64,000 bases of DNA from the NCBI GenBank assembly GCA_031772625.1, contig CM062818.1:1277746277-1277810276 (forward strand), in the 5' to 3' direction. Made by a program: the position numbers and the translations under genes. This document shows positions 1 to 9,849 of the stretch, one piece after another (position 1 is the first letter of the stretch; the number at the start of each line of letters is the position of its first letter). The stretch is from Pinus tabuliformis. Taxonomy: Eukaryota; Streptophyta; Pinopsida; Pinales; Pinaceae. Below the pieces are notes generated by a model, which was given only the letters and a program-made list of their open reading frames with translations, was not told the DNA's origin and did not search any database.

Positions 1-1068
1 CTATGACAACTCATGATGGATGAGTTTGTGGCAGCATTTACCAATTTGTTGCTATATGTAACTTAGATTAAAGAAGAAAAAGCTAAGGTACAACGTTTTG
101 TGAACTGCCTAGATATAGTATACAAAGAGAAGATTGAATTTGATAATCCAAAGACAATGGAAGAGATTGTAAGGAAAGATAGGTGGTGTTATCAACAATT
201 CAAAAACAAGTGGGGAAATTCTATATTTTGGCCAAATAAGGACATAAACAAATATGCAATTGGCACAAAACGACAGAAACCAGGATATCTAAATTTTTTT
301 GGGAAGGATCATCAAGAGAATTTTTTTAGCAAGGAATACCAACCAGCTGGTATAGTCTCAAGTTGGATAAAAAACCATGAAATTGGATGGAAAAAAGAAC
401 AATGGGGGAAAGGAAAGAGGGCCATTGAAATGTTGGGGATGTGGTGAACCTCATATGCTGAGAGATTGTCCAAATAATCCCATATTTGTCTAAAATATTC
501 AAATTATGTAGGAAGCCACCACCATGAATGATATTTCCAGGAATATTCCCAGAATAAGCATTGCCTTAGAGGACAAACAAGTGGAACATCAATCAAATAT
601 GATTGAGACCAAAGCTACTCTCTCTAACAAACTTGTTTCTATTTTAATTGATCCTGGCGATAGTTTAAGTTATATTTTACCTTAGATGGTGGAAAAATGT
701 GAACTTAAAACTGAAAATATAAAACTGCTTGGTTGGTACAGCTGACAATTGGTACCAAGAGAAGGGTAACCATCCAAGTAAGTCAATTTCCTCTTAATCT
801 AAATGGCTATTTAACCATAGTAAATTTAAACGTCCTTCCCCTAGGATCATATGACATACTAATAGGTATGGATTGGCTTGAGAAACAGGGAGCCATAATA
901 ATTTACCTAGCAAGAATAGTGAGTTGTGTGAATCCACAAGGACTAGCACAATAAATTCAGGGGGTTCCAAATCCCACATCAGTACGAAAATTTTAGCAGT
1001 ACAAATGAAAAAGAGTGTGCAGAAAGCCTATCAATTATTCATGATTCATGTAGAAGAAAGTAAACAAC
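1..1068 (+). mobile_element. Element I (Ty3/gypsy chromovirus-like), left part: gag and protease
   Basis: This is the left visible part of an old Ty3/gypsy element whose 5' LTR lies outside the window. Nucleotides 100-447 encode the end of a gag capsid region. A CCHC zinc knuckle (CWGCGEPHMLRDC) lies at about 431-472. Protease-like sequence follows: an LIDPG active-site-like box near 640 and a YDILIGMDWL box near 858, both typical of plant Ty3/gypsy proteases. Reverse transcriptase of matching type resumes at 17408, after the insertion of element III. The copy is broken by several changes and is a fossil. The chromovirus call rests on the chromodomain-like region at 20.0/26.0 kb. Confidence 0.85.
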
Positions 1069-1079
1069 TGTAATGTCCC

Positions 1080-1158
1080 CTAATAATAATAATAATAATA
1101 ACAATAATAATAACAATAATAATAATAATAATAAGTAAATAAATAATAAACAATAATG
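1080..1158. repeat. AAT/TAA microsatellite near the LTR start
   Basis: A slightly interrupted (TAA)n tract lies just inside the 5' LTR of element III. The 3' LTR has a matching, purer tract at 16621-16670. The tract is therefore part of the LTR and has drifted in length between the copies. Confidence 0.9.
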
Positions 1159-1193
1159 AGTCCTGGGGACATAATGCCCAGTGTGATCCCATT

Positions 1194-4100
1194 GTGGATC
1201 AAATGCAATTGCTCCTCGACTCACACCATATTGTGGACATCCCCATGAACAAGAAGCTACCTACTTGGCACAATCAGCGTACTGGTGTGGCTGCTCTGGG
1301 GCGGCGGCTGGACAGATTTATGATGCATCAGGAACTCATACAGATTTGCCCTCTATACAGACAATGGGTGGGATCTGGGGGGCTATCTGACCACCATCCG
1401 ATATTCCTACAGATCAGTCAGCATAACTCGAAGCCTCGGTCTCCATTTAAATTCTTTGCCGGGCACCTAAAAGAACCGGATTATATCAAGATGGTCTCGG
1501 ACTTCTGGACAACTCAGCCCCCTTTACGAGAACGGAGAAAAGCCTCTGATTTTTGTGAGAGACTCAGAAAACTCACAGGCTTAACTGAGCACTGGGCGAA
1601 ATCAAAGAGGCACAGGGATGATCAGACTCTGCTAGATACCGAAGCACAGATTGCCTCATTGACTGATGAGAAGGGGGAGGGATATCTCTCGGATGCCACA
1701 AAAACCTCCCTACAACAATTGCTTGAGGTCAAAGCAAAAATTCTACAAGAAAAGGAGGAGCAGTGGAGACTTAAAAGCAGAGCCATCTGGCTCAAAGAAG
1801 GGGACTGTAATACTAAATTCTTTCATAACATGGCTAATGGCAGAAAGGCTACAAATACCATCTGGAGACTTCCATTGGAAACAGGAGGTTGGGCCAACAC
1901 ACACCAACAACTGGCAGGTATAGGGGTCTCACATTTCAAGAGGCTCTTTACGGCTCCGAATGATATAATCCTTCCAGACATCATTAGAGTTGCAGAAAAA
2001 TTCCCTCGGTTCGTTGAACAGGATGACATTGGAGACCTTACAAATCCTGTCTCTGCACAAGAACTGGAAGGTACCCTTAAATGGTTCAAGCGAGACAAGA
2101 GCCCGGGACCGGATGGCTGGCCTGTTGAATTCTACCTGGCATTCTATGATCTGCTGGGAGAGGATCTTTTAGCAGTTGTTGAGGAAAGCCGGATCTCGGG
2201 ACACATCCACCCTCCTATGAACCAGACCTTCATAGCCTTGATCCCCAAATCCGATGATCCAACATCCTTCAATGATTTTCGGCCTATATCCCTCTGTAAT
2301 TGCCTCTATAAAATTATTGCCAAGATTATTGCAAATCGTATCAAGCCGATCCTCTCCTCCCATATATCTGCTGAACAATTCGCTTTTCTTCAAAACCGCC
2401 ATATTCATGAGGCTATTGGTGCTGCCCAGGAAACATTACACTCTATCAAGTTGAAGAACCTTAAAGGAGTTTCCTTAAAAATTGACCTTTCAAAGGCATT
2501 TGATAAGGTCAGCTGGCTATATCTGAAAATGATACTCACCCATCTTGGCTTTCCTCATATGTTTATCAATTGGATCATGGGATGTGTATCCTCTGTCTCT
2601 TTCGCTATTCTAATAAATGGCGCTGCCTCTGATCGATTCTTCATCAACAGAGGTATCCGACAAGGATGTCCCCTATCTCCACTACTCTTTCTAATAGTTA
2701 TGGAGGGACTGAGTAGGCTCATTGTGGATGCAAAGCGGAATGGGGAGCTGTGCGGTATCAAGATTACTGATCAATACACCATAACACACTTATTATTTGT
2801 AGTCGACATTCTTATCTTCCTCAATGGCAGCATCAGAGATAGTATTGCCCTATATAATATTCTCCTTCTTTTCTGTAAAGCCACGGGCATGGAGATAAAT
2901 AGGGACAAGTCCACCAGATCAGTGACGAGATGTACACAACAGGAATCCTTATTGGCTGAACAATTCTTCCCATATCTGGAAAATAACCTTTTAGAAGGCA
3001 TTAAATATCTTGGCTTCAGACTAAGACCGGATGGATATAAAATGGAACACTGGGCTTCGCTAGTCAACAAAATTGAAAAAAGGATCACAGGCTGGCACCA
3101 TCGTTTTCTATCCAAAGCAGGCAGACTACAGTTGATCGAGTCAGTTCTGGAGGCCACTCCGGTGTATTGGATGTCCCTCACTTGGATTCCAAAGGGCATC
3201 TTACAAAAAATTCAACAACTCTGCTACAGATTCCTATGGAATGGAAATAAAAAAGGTAGGGTTTTTGCTTGGACAAGTTGGTCTATTGTATCCATGCCAA
3301 AGAAATGGGGTGGATGGGGACTTAAATCCCTCACTGATTTTGCTCTTGCCTTAACAGCAAAACAGGGATGGTCTCTTCTTAAGATGGATAGTTTATGGGC
3401 TGAAGTCATTCACTATAAATACATCTGGCCATCCAACATCATTGATTGGTTCTGCAGACCCTCATGGAACCAGCAGAGTGTTTCAGCTATTTGGAGAGCT
3501 ACCCTCAAAGCTCTGCCTCTCATTAAGGATAATCTGTTATGGAAAATTGGGAATGGTTCTCAAGTTCGAATTGGGCGTGATCCATGGACTGGGTCTGGGA
3601 ACGCACACCTTTTGCCGGACGACCTTATCCGTCACCTCAATGATCGGGGCATCAAATATCTGGCTCAAGTTGGGGATCCACACAGATCCACCATTTTCTC
3701 TCAGGCATGGGTCACGGACCCACTGTGGCAGCTGACCGATGATTGGTCTGATAATTGGCAAAGATATACTCAGGCACTCACAGAATCTCATATCAAGTTA
3801 CATGAGATGGATGATGAGCTTATATGGGCACCGGCCAAATCTGGCTCTTACGCTCCTAAGCTTGGATACATTAAGCTCATTGAAGACAGACAGCCTGAAA
3901 CCCTCAATAGCTGGTGGTCGGATATCTGGAAGCTACATGCTCAGCCTAGGACCAGACTATTATTGTGGAATATTTTGGCAAATAAAATACCTACTGGGGA
4001 GAACCTGAAAAAAAGAGCATTCGCGGGTCCGAACTGGTGTGTTCTGTGCAGAAAGGCGGAGGAATCTACAATACATCTCTTTATGACTTGCGAGACCACT

Positions 4101-4886
4101 GGTATGATCTGGCAGCAGGTTACTCAGTCCCTCAATATCCCCACTGTCTGGCAGGCAAATGACTTACTAGCTGCCTGGAAGCACTGGTGGTCTGTTGTGC
4201 CCTCGGAAAAGGCTAGGAACCTTCCTCTTGTTGTGTCTTGGTATATTTGGATAAATCGCAACAATATTATATTCGAGCAGGGCAGGGTAAACTGGCAGCT
4301 CCTCTCGCCCACCATTTGCGCTGCCTACTCTGAAATCCCTTTTGAGTCAAAACCAAATCCTCCCCGGCATATTGTGCCCGAAATCATCAACAGAGAGATA
4401 CCTTGGGCTTATTTCGATGGGGCCGCATCGGAACGAGGTTGTGGCGGGGGTATTCTTTTTCATGTTACAGACTCACATTTTTTCCACCTGAGATTGGGAC
4501 TCGGGAGGGGCACCAATAATCATGCAGAGCTTATCACTCTGAGACATCTACTATACTTTGCACTATCTAAACATTATCGACAAATTCAAATTTTTGGAGA
4601 CTCAAAGATAGTGATTGACTGGGCCAATAATATTTCTGTCTGTCATACTTATTCTTTGAAACATATCTTGGAAGAAATTGTTTTTCTCAAAACATTTTTT
4701 GACCGGATCACTGTTTCTCATATCTACAGGGAAAGAAATTCAACTGCTGACCGGCTCTCGAAAGAAGCGGCGGATCGGCCTTTAGGTGATTGGATGATTG
4801 AAGAATACAGTCCAGATGGGATGCACAGGTTTTATCATCGTCCGTATATTGATGGTCTCCAACTTGGGGGAGGCTTCCCCATCTAA
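1194..4886 (+). CDS. LINE-A ORF2 remnant: endonuclease tail, reverse transcriptase, zinc finger, RNase H
   Basis: The frame is open for 1,230 codons. Residue 1 is not a true start: it is a GTG, and the frame is already open at the truncation point. Order of domains: the tail of the APE-type endonuclease (GRRLDRF at about 1296, SDHHPI at 1384-1401); reverse transcriptase with PGPDGWPVEF (about 2103), FRPISLCN (about 2278), DLSKAFDKVSW (about 2484) and RQGCPLSPLLF (about 2660); a zf-RVT-type CxxC...H...C segment (about 4040-4110); and a C-terminal RNase H with YFDGA, HAEL, GDSK and TADRLSKEA, so its four acidic residues are present. The oddity is the RT catalytic box: the usual F-A-D-D reads F-V-V-D at 2796-2807, so the first of the two metal-binding aspartates is valine. 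The protein should be RT-defective although the frame is open. Confidence 0.92.
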   Translation: MDQMQLLLDSHHIVDIPMNKKLPTWHNQRTGVAALGRRLDRFMMHQELIQICPLYRQWVGSGGLSDHHPIFLQISQHNSKPRSPFKFFAGHLKEPDYIKMVSDFWTTQPPLRERRKASDFCERLRKLTGLTEHWAKSKRHRDDQTLLDTEAQIASLTDEKGEGYLSDATKTSLQQLLEVKAKILQEKEEQWRLKSRAIWLKEGDCNTKFFHNMANGRKATNTIWRLPLETGGWANTHQQLAGIGVSHFKRLFTAPNDIILPDIIRVAEKFPRFVEQDDIGDLTNPVSAQELEGTLKWFKRDKSPGPDGWPVEFYLAFYDLLGEDLLAVVEESRISGHIHPPMNQTFIALIPKSDDPTSFNDFRPISLCNCLYKIIAKIIANRIKPILSSHISAEQFAFLQNRHIHEAIGAAQETLHSIKLKNLKGVSLKIDLSKAFDKVSWLYLKMILTHLGFPHMFINWIMGCVSSVSFAILINGAASDRFFINRGIRQGCPLSPLLFLIVMEGLSRLIVDAKRNGELCGIKITDQYTITHLLFVVDILIFLNGSIRDSIALYNILLLFCKATGMEINRDKSTRSVTRCTQQESLLAEQFFPYLENNLLEGIKYLGFRLRPDGYKMEHWASLVNKIEKRITGWHHRFLSKAGRLQLIESVLEATPVYWMSLTWIPKGILQKIQQLCYRFLWNGNKKGRVFAWTSWSIVSMPKKWGGWGLKSLTDFALALTAKQGWSLLKMDSLWAEVIHYKYIWPSNIIDWFCRPSWNQQSVSAIWRATLKALPLIKDNLLWKIGNGSQVRIGRDPWTGSGNAHLLPDDLIRHLNDRGIKYLAQVGDPHRSTIFSQAWVTDPLWQLTDDWSDNWQRYTQALTESHIKLHEMDDELIWAPAKSGSYAPKLGYIKLIEDRQPETLNSWWSDIWKLHAQPRTRLLLWNILANKIPTGENLKKRAFAGPNWCVLCRKAEESTIHLFMTCETTGMIWQQVTQSLNIPTVWQANDLLAAWKHWWSVVPSEKARNLPLVVSWYIWINRNNIIFEQGRVNWQLLSPTICAAYSEIPFESKPNPPRHIVPEIINREIPWAYFDGAASERGCGGGILFHVTDSHFFHLRLGLGRGTNNHAELITLRHLLYFALSKHYRQIQIFGDSKIVIDWANNISVCHTYSLKHILEEIVFLKTFFDRITVSHIYRERNSTADRLSKEAADRPLGDWMIEEYSPDGMHRFYHRPYIDGLQLGGGFPI

Positions 4887-5197
4887 ATTTTTTTTGGATA
4901 TACAGAACATTTTGTACACATCGGCTTTACATGACAGTCACTGTTATTTTTGTTTCAGTACATGACCGGAGGTCATACCTCACTCTTTGCTTCTCTACTG
5001 AACTCTAAGTTATATATCTGTTTATATTGTATGGATACAGTCCTTTCGTATCCAAGAGACACCTACTGAATGTATTTTTTGTAACATTTCAGAACTGTGG
5101 TCGATACCACACATATGCATATGCCTTGGCATCTACAACATGTAATCTCTATTACTTCTTCATAATAGAAATTACGAACTCTATTTTCCCCGGAAAA
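4887..5197 (+). other. LINE-A 3' UTR and A-tail
   Basis: This is non-coding sequence between the ORF2 stop and the 3' target duplication, ending ...CCCCGGAAAAAAA. No promoter or gene is seen. Confidence 0.8.
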
Positions 5198-5972
5198 AAA
5201 CAATAATGAAAAGATAATAGGGGTAAATAAATAGTAAAAATTAAAGAAAATATAATAATAGTAAATAAATAATAAATAATGAAAATAATAAAATAATAAT
5301 AAATAGATAAAATAGTAAATAATAATACTGAAGTTCTAAATAAATATATGTAACATTAATTATAAAAATAATACAAATAAGTCAAGTTAACAAAAAGTAA
5401 AATAAAATAAGAAAGAGTTCAATTAAGAAAACTGTAAAAGTAGTAAAAATAAGTAAAGTTATCCAAAAGTAAAAAGGAATAAAATAAGAAAAAGTTAAAT
5501 TAAGAGAAATATTAAATTAAGTAAAACTTAAAATATGGAAATAAAAGTTGCATGTTGACACATGGGATGTGTGCATGTGAACCCTTTTTCATTGTTTGGT
5601 CTACTTACTGAACGATGAGGAAGATAAGATTAAACATTCCTTCATCCATTTGTTTGGGAGAAAAGTGTTGTGAGACAAAAAATTCGTTGACAGTAGTACA
5701 TTGACTGAGGGCTCAGGAGTGGTGAGCTATAGAAAGATTATGTGCAGTTGAGCCTACGGTTGGGTGGAAAGTGGTCCCCAAATTTTTGTTGCAGTTAGCG
5801 AGATTCAAATAGCATTCAACTTTGGAATAACAAAGAATATCGTCGCTACAACTAAGTTGTTGCTGCTCATAATTCTCGAAATTCTATGCTAATTAGTTCA
5901 ATAGTTATGTGTTGATTATAAATCACATAATTTATCTACTTAGTTATATATTTAAATTTTGAGGTTGGTACA

Positions 5973-5991
5973 TATGGTATGAAAGCAGGTT
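5973..5991 (+). promoter_or_regulatory. Primer binding site of element III (tRNA-Met-like, decayed)
   Basis: Immediately after the 5' LTR end the sequence reads TATGGTATGAAAGCAGGTTC. It resembles the common plant primer site TGGTATCAGAGC(AGGTT), complementary to initiator tRNA-Met, with substitutions. Its position directly after the terminal CA supports the LTR boundary. Confidence 0.7.
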
Positions 5992-6229
5992 CAACTTTGT
6001 GCAATCTATGGAAAAAAATACATAGATTTAATCATAATTTTGTTTGTGGTGAAATAAGATCAACCGAATTTCAAATTTTGACAATTCCCTATCCATGAAA
6101 ATAACATTACTAGTTATATTATTTGTTAATCTTCTTTTCATAGGTCAAAGAAAAAAAATGGTTAGAATAAATACTTAATTAATATTATCATCAATACTTT
6201 AAAAAATTATGTTTTTTATTTTTTAAAAT

Positions 6230-7247
6230 AATTGTTCTAATAAATACTTCCATATTCATCCATATATATATATACCCAACCCAAAATATGGAGAATTGGG
6301 TCCTTAGTCTTTTCATGACCATGTATCCTTTTGCTATAATCTTTTTCTCTTGATTGTTATATACCATTAGACATATAATAGATATGAGATTTATTGGCTA
6401 AGTATGTTATTTTATTTAGTTTTTATGAACTAGTTGGAAAATATGAGTAATAATATATATCTAATTTGAGAGTCTCAATGAATTCTCATTTTTTATGTAA
6501 TTTTTAGTAAAAATATAAGAAAAACTAAAATATGAAAAATTCATTGACGTATAATGTGACTCTGCTTATGGTTTATGAAAAACCATCCATGGTTTTTTCT
6601 CTTAATATATGGGAATTAATTTACATGAAATCCACAAGAGTGAATGGAAACCAAAAGAAGAACCTTTAAATTAAAAATTCAATTAATCAAATTAAATTAT
6701 GATTTGCCTGAATTATGTCACAAGGTGTTCAAATTAATTGTTCTAATAAATACTTCCCTATTCATCCATATATATATATATATATACCCAACCCAAAATA
6801 TGGAGAATTGGGTCCTTAGTCTTTTCATGACCATGTATCCTTTTGCTATAATCTTTTTCTCTTGATTGTTATATACCATTAGACATATAATAGATATGAG
6901 ATTTATTGGTTAAGTATGTTATTTTATTTAGCTTTTATGAACTAATTGGAAAATATGAGTAATAATATATATCTAATTTGAGAGTATCAATGAATTCTCA
7001 TTTTTTATGTAATTTTTAGTAAAAATATAAGAAAAACTAAAATATGCAAAATTCATTGACGTATAATGTGACTCTGCTTATGGTTTATGAAAAACCATCC
7101 ATGGTTTTTTCTCTTAATATATGCGAATTAATTTGCATGAAATCCACAAGAGTGAATGGAAACCAAAAGAAGAACCTTTAAATTAAAAATTCAATTAATG
7201 AAATTAAATTATGATTTTCCTGAATTATGTCACAAGGTGTTCAAATT
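6230..7247. repeat. Direct tandem duplication of about 506-512 bp
   Basis: Copy 1 (6230-6735) and copy 2 (6736-7247) start with the same AATTGTTCTAATAAATACTTCC and end with CAAGGTGTTCAAATT. They are almost identical by eye. The main difference is a longer TA tract in copy 2 (6770-6786). Short ORFs within, such as 6644-6865, are shared noise, not genes. A diverged partial copy occurs at 38590-38820. Confidence 0.9.
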
Positions 7248-7965
7248 AATCAAATAAATTTTTAATTAATGTCCAAAAGCGAGCACTTATAACTGAAAAT
7301 TACTAGGAGTGAGTATAAGTAAGTTCCACAATTATTTACCTTGCTCTCCCTCGAGAACTGGCTGGCTATCTCTTGTTGAGGAAAAAACACTAGGGACACT
7401 TTTCTCCTTGCCAAGGTCACTCTCCCTCGAGAACTGGCTGTCTGTCTCTTGTTGAGGCAAAAACATCGGGGACACTTTTATCCTTGCCAAGGCCACTACA
7501 CATCCGAGACTGATCGACCAATGTCTCACACATGAGACCCTAGTAGTAGTGCATTCCTTGGCAAAGGAGCTGGAGCAACCTGAGCCAACCAGAGCAGGAA
7601 AAGCGCTAGTTCGACAACAAGTGTGTGTTCTAAATTAGTTGGAGAAATAAGGCCATGAAAGTATCCTCCACTTCCTCGGCCTTGTCTATGTTGACATGAG
7701 TAATCGAAAGCCTAAATCTGTGTTGAGGGCGTAAAACTAAACTAAAACATGTGGGAAAAAAAATAAAAACAAAATCACAACAATTTTATCTAATCACTCA
7801 ATTCATCATTCATCAATATCCTTTGAAAAACAAATTCTAAAAATATTTCTTTTAAATAAAGAATTTACTTGGAGAAAAAACGACAAGAACGAATTAGATT
7901 TTGATGATTGATCTTCACAACTTGATAATAGCCCAAGATTTCGGTTGATAATTTTCCCACGGTGA
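7005..7965. repeat. Dispersed repeat family, copy 1 (inside element III)
   Basis: This segment matches 38590-39447 over most of its length. Shared blocks include GCGAGCACTTATAACTGAAA, the GAGACTGATCGACCAATGTCTCAC-type block, and the end CCCAAGATTTC-GTTGATAA. I see no coding capacity and no LTR ends. It could be part of the original interior of element III that also exists elsewhere, or an unclassified short element. Confidence 0.75.
7345..7497. repeat. 76-bp tandem duplication within the dispersed repeat
   Basis: The block beginning CTCTCCCTCGAGAACTGGCT and ending CCTTGCCAAGG is present twice in a row (about 7345-7420 and 7421-7497). The relative at 38925-38995 has it once, so the duplication is specific to this copy. 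It encodes nothing recognisable. Confidence 0.85.
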
Positions 7966-8270
7966 ATTGAGAAACTAGTTGCTCGGCCAATTTAGGTAAC
8001 TTGTAGAGACAGATCATTGAATACTCGTCAAGAGATAGGGGTAACACATGCAGATTCTATTCTGAATACCTGCCCTAGGTTTGACACCACTGTCCTTTTC
8101 ACATTTCATCTAACTGGACTCGTGTCACCTTTCTCTAGCATGCTCTCACATTAGATCTAAATGCTGACATGTATGCCACCTCTTCTATGAACTGCACCCA
8201 TTAATCTGATCATCGACACTGTCATATTAGACTGATCATGTGCTACCCTTTCTAGGTTTTGATTCATAAA

Positions 8271-9706
8271 ATGGATTTTGGATCTGACGTGTCTACCAAT
8301 TCTACCCTGGTCCGTGCCACTATGGAGGTGGAAATGCTCCACATGGGGATTTTTCCTTCTGCTGATAGGCAAGCCAAGCTGGGCTGGGTTAATATACCAA
8401 CCACAGACCAACCGATTCCTTCATCTCGAGGTGGCGAACATGAATTTCGTCGTTGTAAACATAGACAACGTCCCATTAAAATTGCTCCACCTCCCTCAAC
8501 CATTATTCTTGATAGTCCCACTCTCACAGATCACATCATCAGTCTTCAAAAACGTGCTTTAGTGGGGTGCTGGTACTTCCCGGACATGGAGAACTCTGAA
8601 ATGAGAAATTGGCTGAGAAACAAATGGAATTCCCTACTCATCTATCTCCCCACGATAGTTAGGCTCATGAACGAGTGGTACAACTTCCATTTCCTTAGTC
8701 ATGAGGATCTCGAGGCTATAAAAACCATTCCCTAGGTTCACGGGAAGAGTTTCCTTGCCTTGCATAACTGGTATATCGGTTATAATCCCTTGCATAACAC
8801 TCCCATCAATAAACTTATTTGGGTCAAACTACCCAGACTCCCAATCGAATTATGGACTAAGGAAGCCTTAACAGATATCGGGAACGCCATAGGAAAATTT
8901 TTATATGTTGACCCGAAATGCCTTGGCACCAAAGATAAAAGAGTTGCATGGATTCTAATTGAAAAGGAATATCTTGGGGGCTTTCCTGATCATATCAATG
9001 TCCACTTGGAAGACATCAATCTCTATCAAAGATTGGACTTTTGGGGGTACCTTTTCGTTGTTCGTTCTGTCACAAAACAGGTCACTTGCTGGACCAATGC
9101 CCGCCACGACAGGGTGGCCGCCTACATAGAAGAAAAGTCTATAGTAAAACAAAACTGGACATACCTGCCAAGGAACAGTATGTAAGAAAAGTTCAGAGGA
9201 TGGCGTCACTCCAGAAACCGTTATCTCCAGGGAATTCTCATTGTACCTATCCTCCTATTTTAGTACCTAGAGGAATCTCACCTATTTCTGTTCCATCTTC
9301 TCCTTTTTCTGGAAAGTCAGCATAACCTTTTTTGGGTGTTCCAGCTCAACCCTCTACCCCTCCTCCACCCAAACCTTATCCCTAGATGGAAATCCCCGCC
9401 CCTTTACTGTGTACTCATCACTACAGCAATATTCCCTCCTCATCGCACATTGCCTATATTCCAGTACCTATCCCATCCCATACATCACCTTCCAACCAAG
9501 AAAAAGGAAAGGAACCTTGTGTCTCTGTAACCCCGCAAAACTCACCCATCACAATATCTCCAAATTCGGTGGTAAGTGACCTTGACTTCCTTCTAGGAAA
9601 AAAAACTCTGGACTTGCATTCACTCACCATACATAAACCGAACTCCCCCTCTTCCCCTCACATTAGCCCCACATCGGCTAGCAACATCACGGTCAGACGA
9701 AAGTAA
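8271..9706 (+). pseudogene. LINE-B ORF1: DUF4283-like nucleic-acid-binding protein
   Basis: The likely start is the ATG at 8271. A DUF4283-like region spans about 8530-9030 (LVGCWYFPDMEN, WNSLLIYLPTIVR, LIWVKLPRLPIELW, GFPDHINVHL); this is the usual N-terminal domain of plant L1 ORF1. A CCHC knuckle (CSFCHKTGHLLDQC) lies at about 9059-9100. A Pro/Ser-rich tail extends to 9706. The frame is broken by a TAG at 8733, a shift near 9040 and further stops at 9323 and 9383. In the family this protein binds LINE RNA and acts as a chaperone in the ribonucleoprotein. Confidence 0.8.
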
Positions 9707-9849
9707 AACCAGGGTAGCAGACACTTTTGTGGAAGAAATCCCAACTACTCACTAGCCTCGTCTTTTGACTGTTTCCTCATTGATGTTACTATTATTAATC
9801 TTTCCACAAAAGGGACTCTTAGAGCATGTCATCTCGTAGCTTCCCCTCC

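Larger units (their letters stand above)
1160..5197 (+). mobile_element. LINE-A: 5'-truncated L1-type LINE with RNase H
   Basis: This is a non-LTR retrotransposon flanked by a perfect 12-bp target duplication (AAACAATAATGA at 1148-1159 and 5198-5209). It ends in a short A run (5191-5200 region) after a 3' UTR of about 310 bp. The 5' end is cut inside the endonuclease domain, as is usual for target-primed reverse transcription. It lies inside the LTR of element III and is younger than it. The perfect duplication and a single open frame of about 3.7 kb point to a recent insertion compared with the surrounding elements. Confidence 0.93.
1069..5972 (+). repeat. 5' LTR of element III, split by LINE-A
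   Basis: The LTR starts TGTAATGTCCC like its partner at 16609, runs through an AAT-rich tract, is interrupted at 1160-5197 by LINE-A, and resumes at 5198. It ends GGTTGGTACA at 5972, against GGGTTGTTACA at 17402. Without the LINE it is about 850 bp. Shared blocks include the segment starting AGTTGCATGTTGACACATGG (5546 and 16976). Confidence 0.88.

Noticed and set aside
1039-1224. Minus-strand ORF with a poly-leucine run that looks like a membrane segment
   Set aside because: It is the reverse complement of the AAT microsatellite in the LTR of element III.
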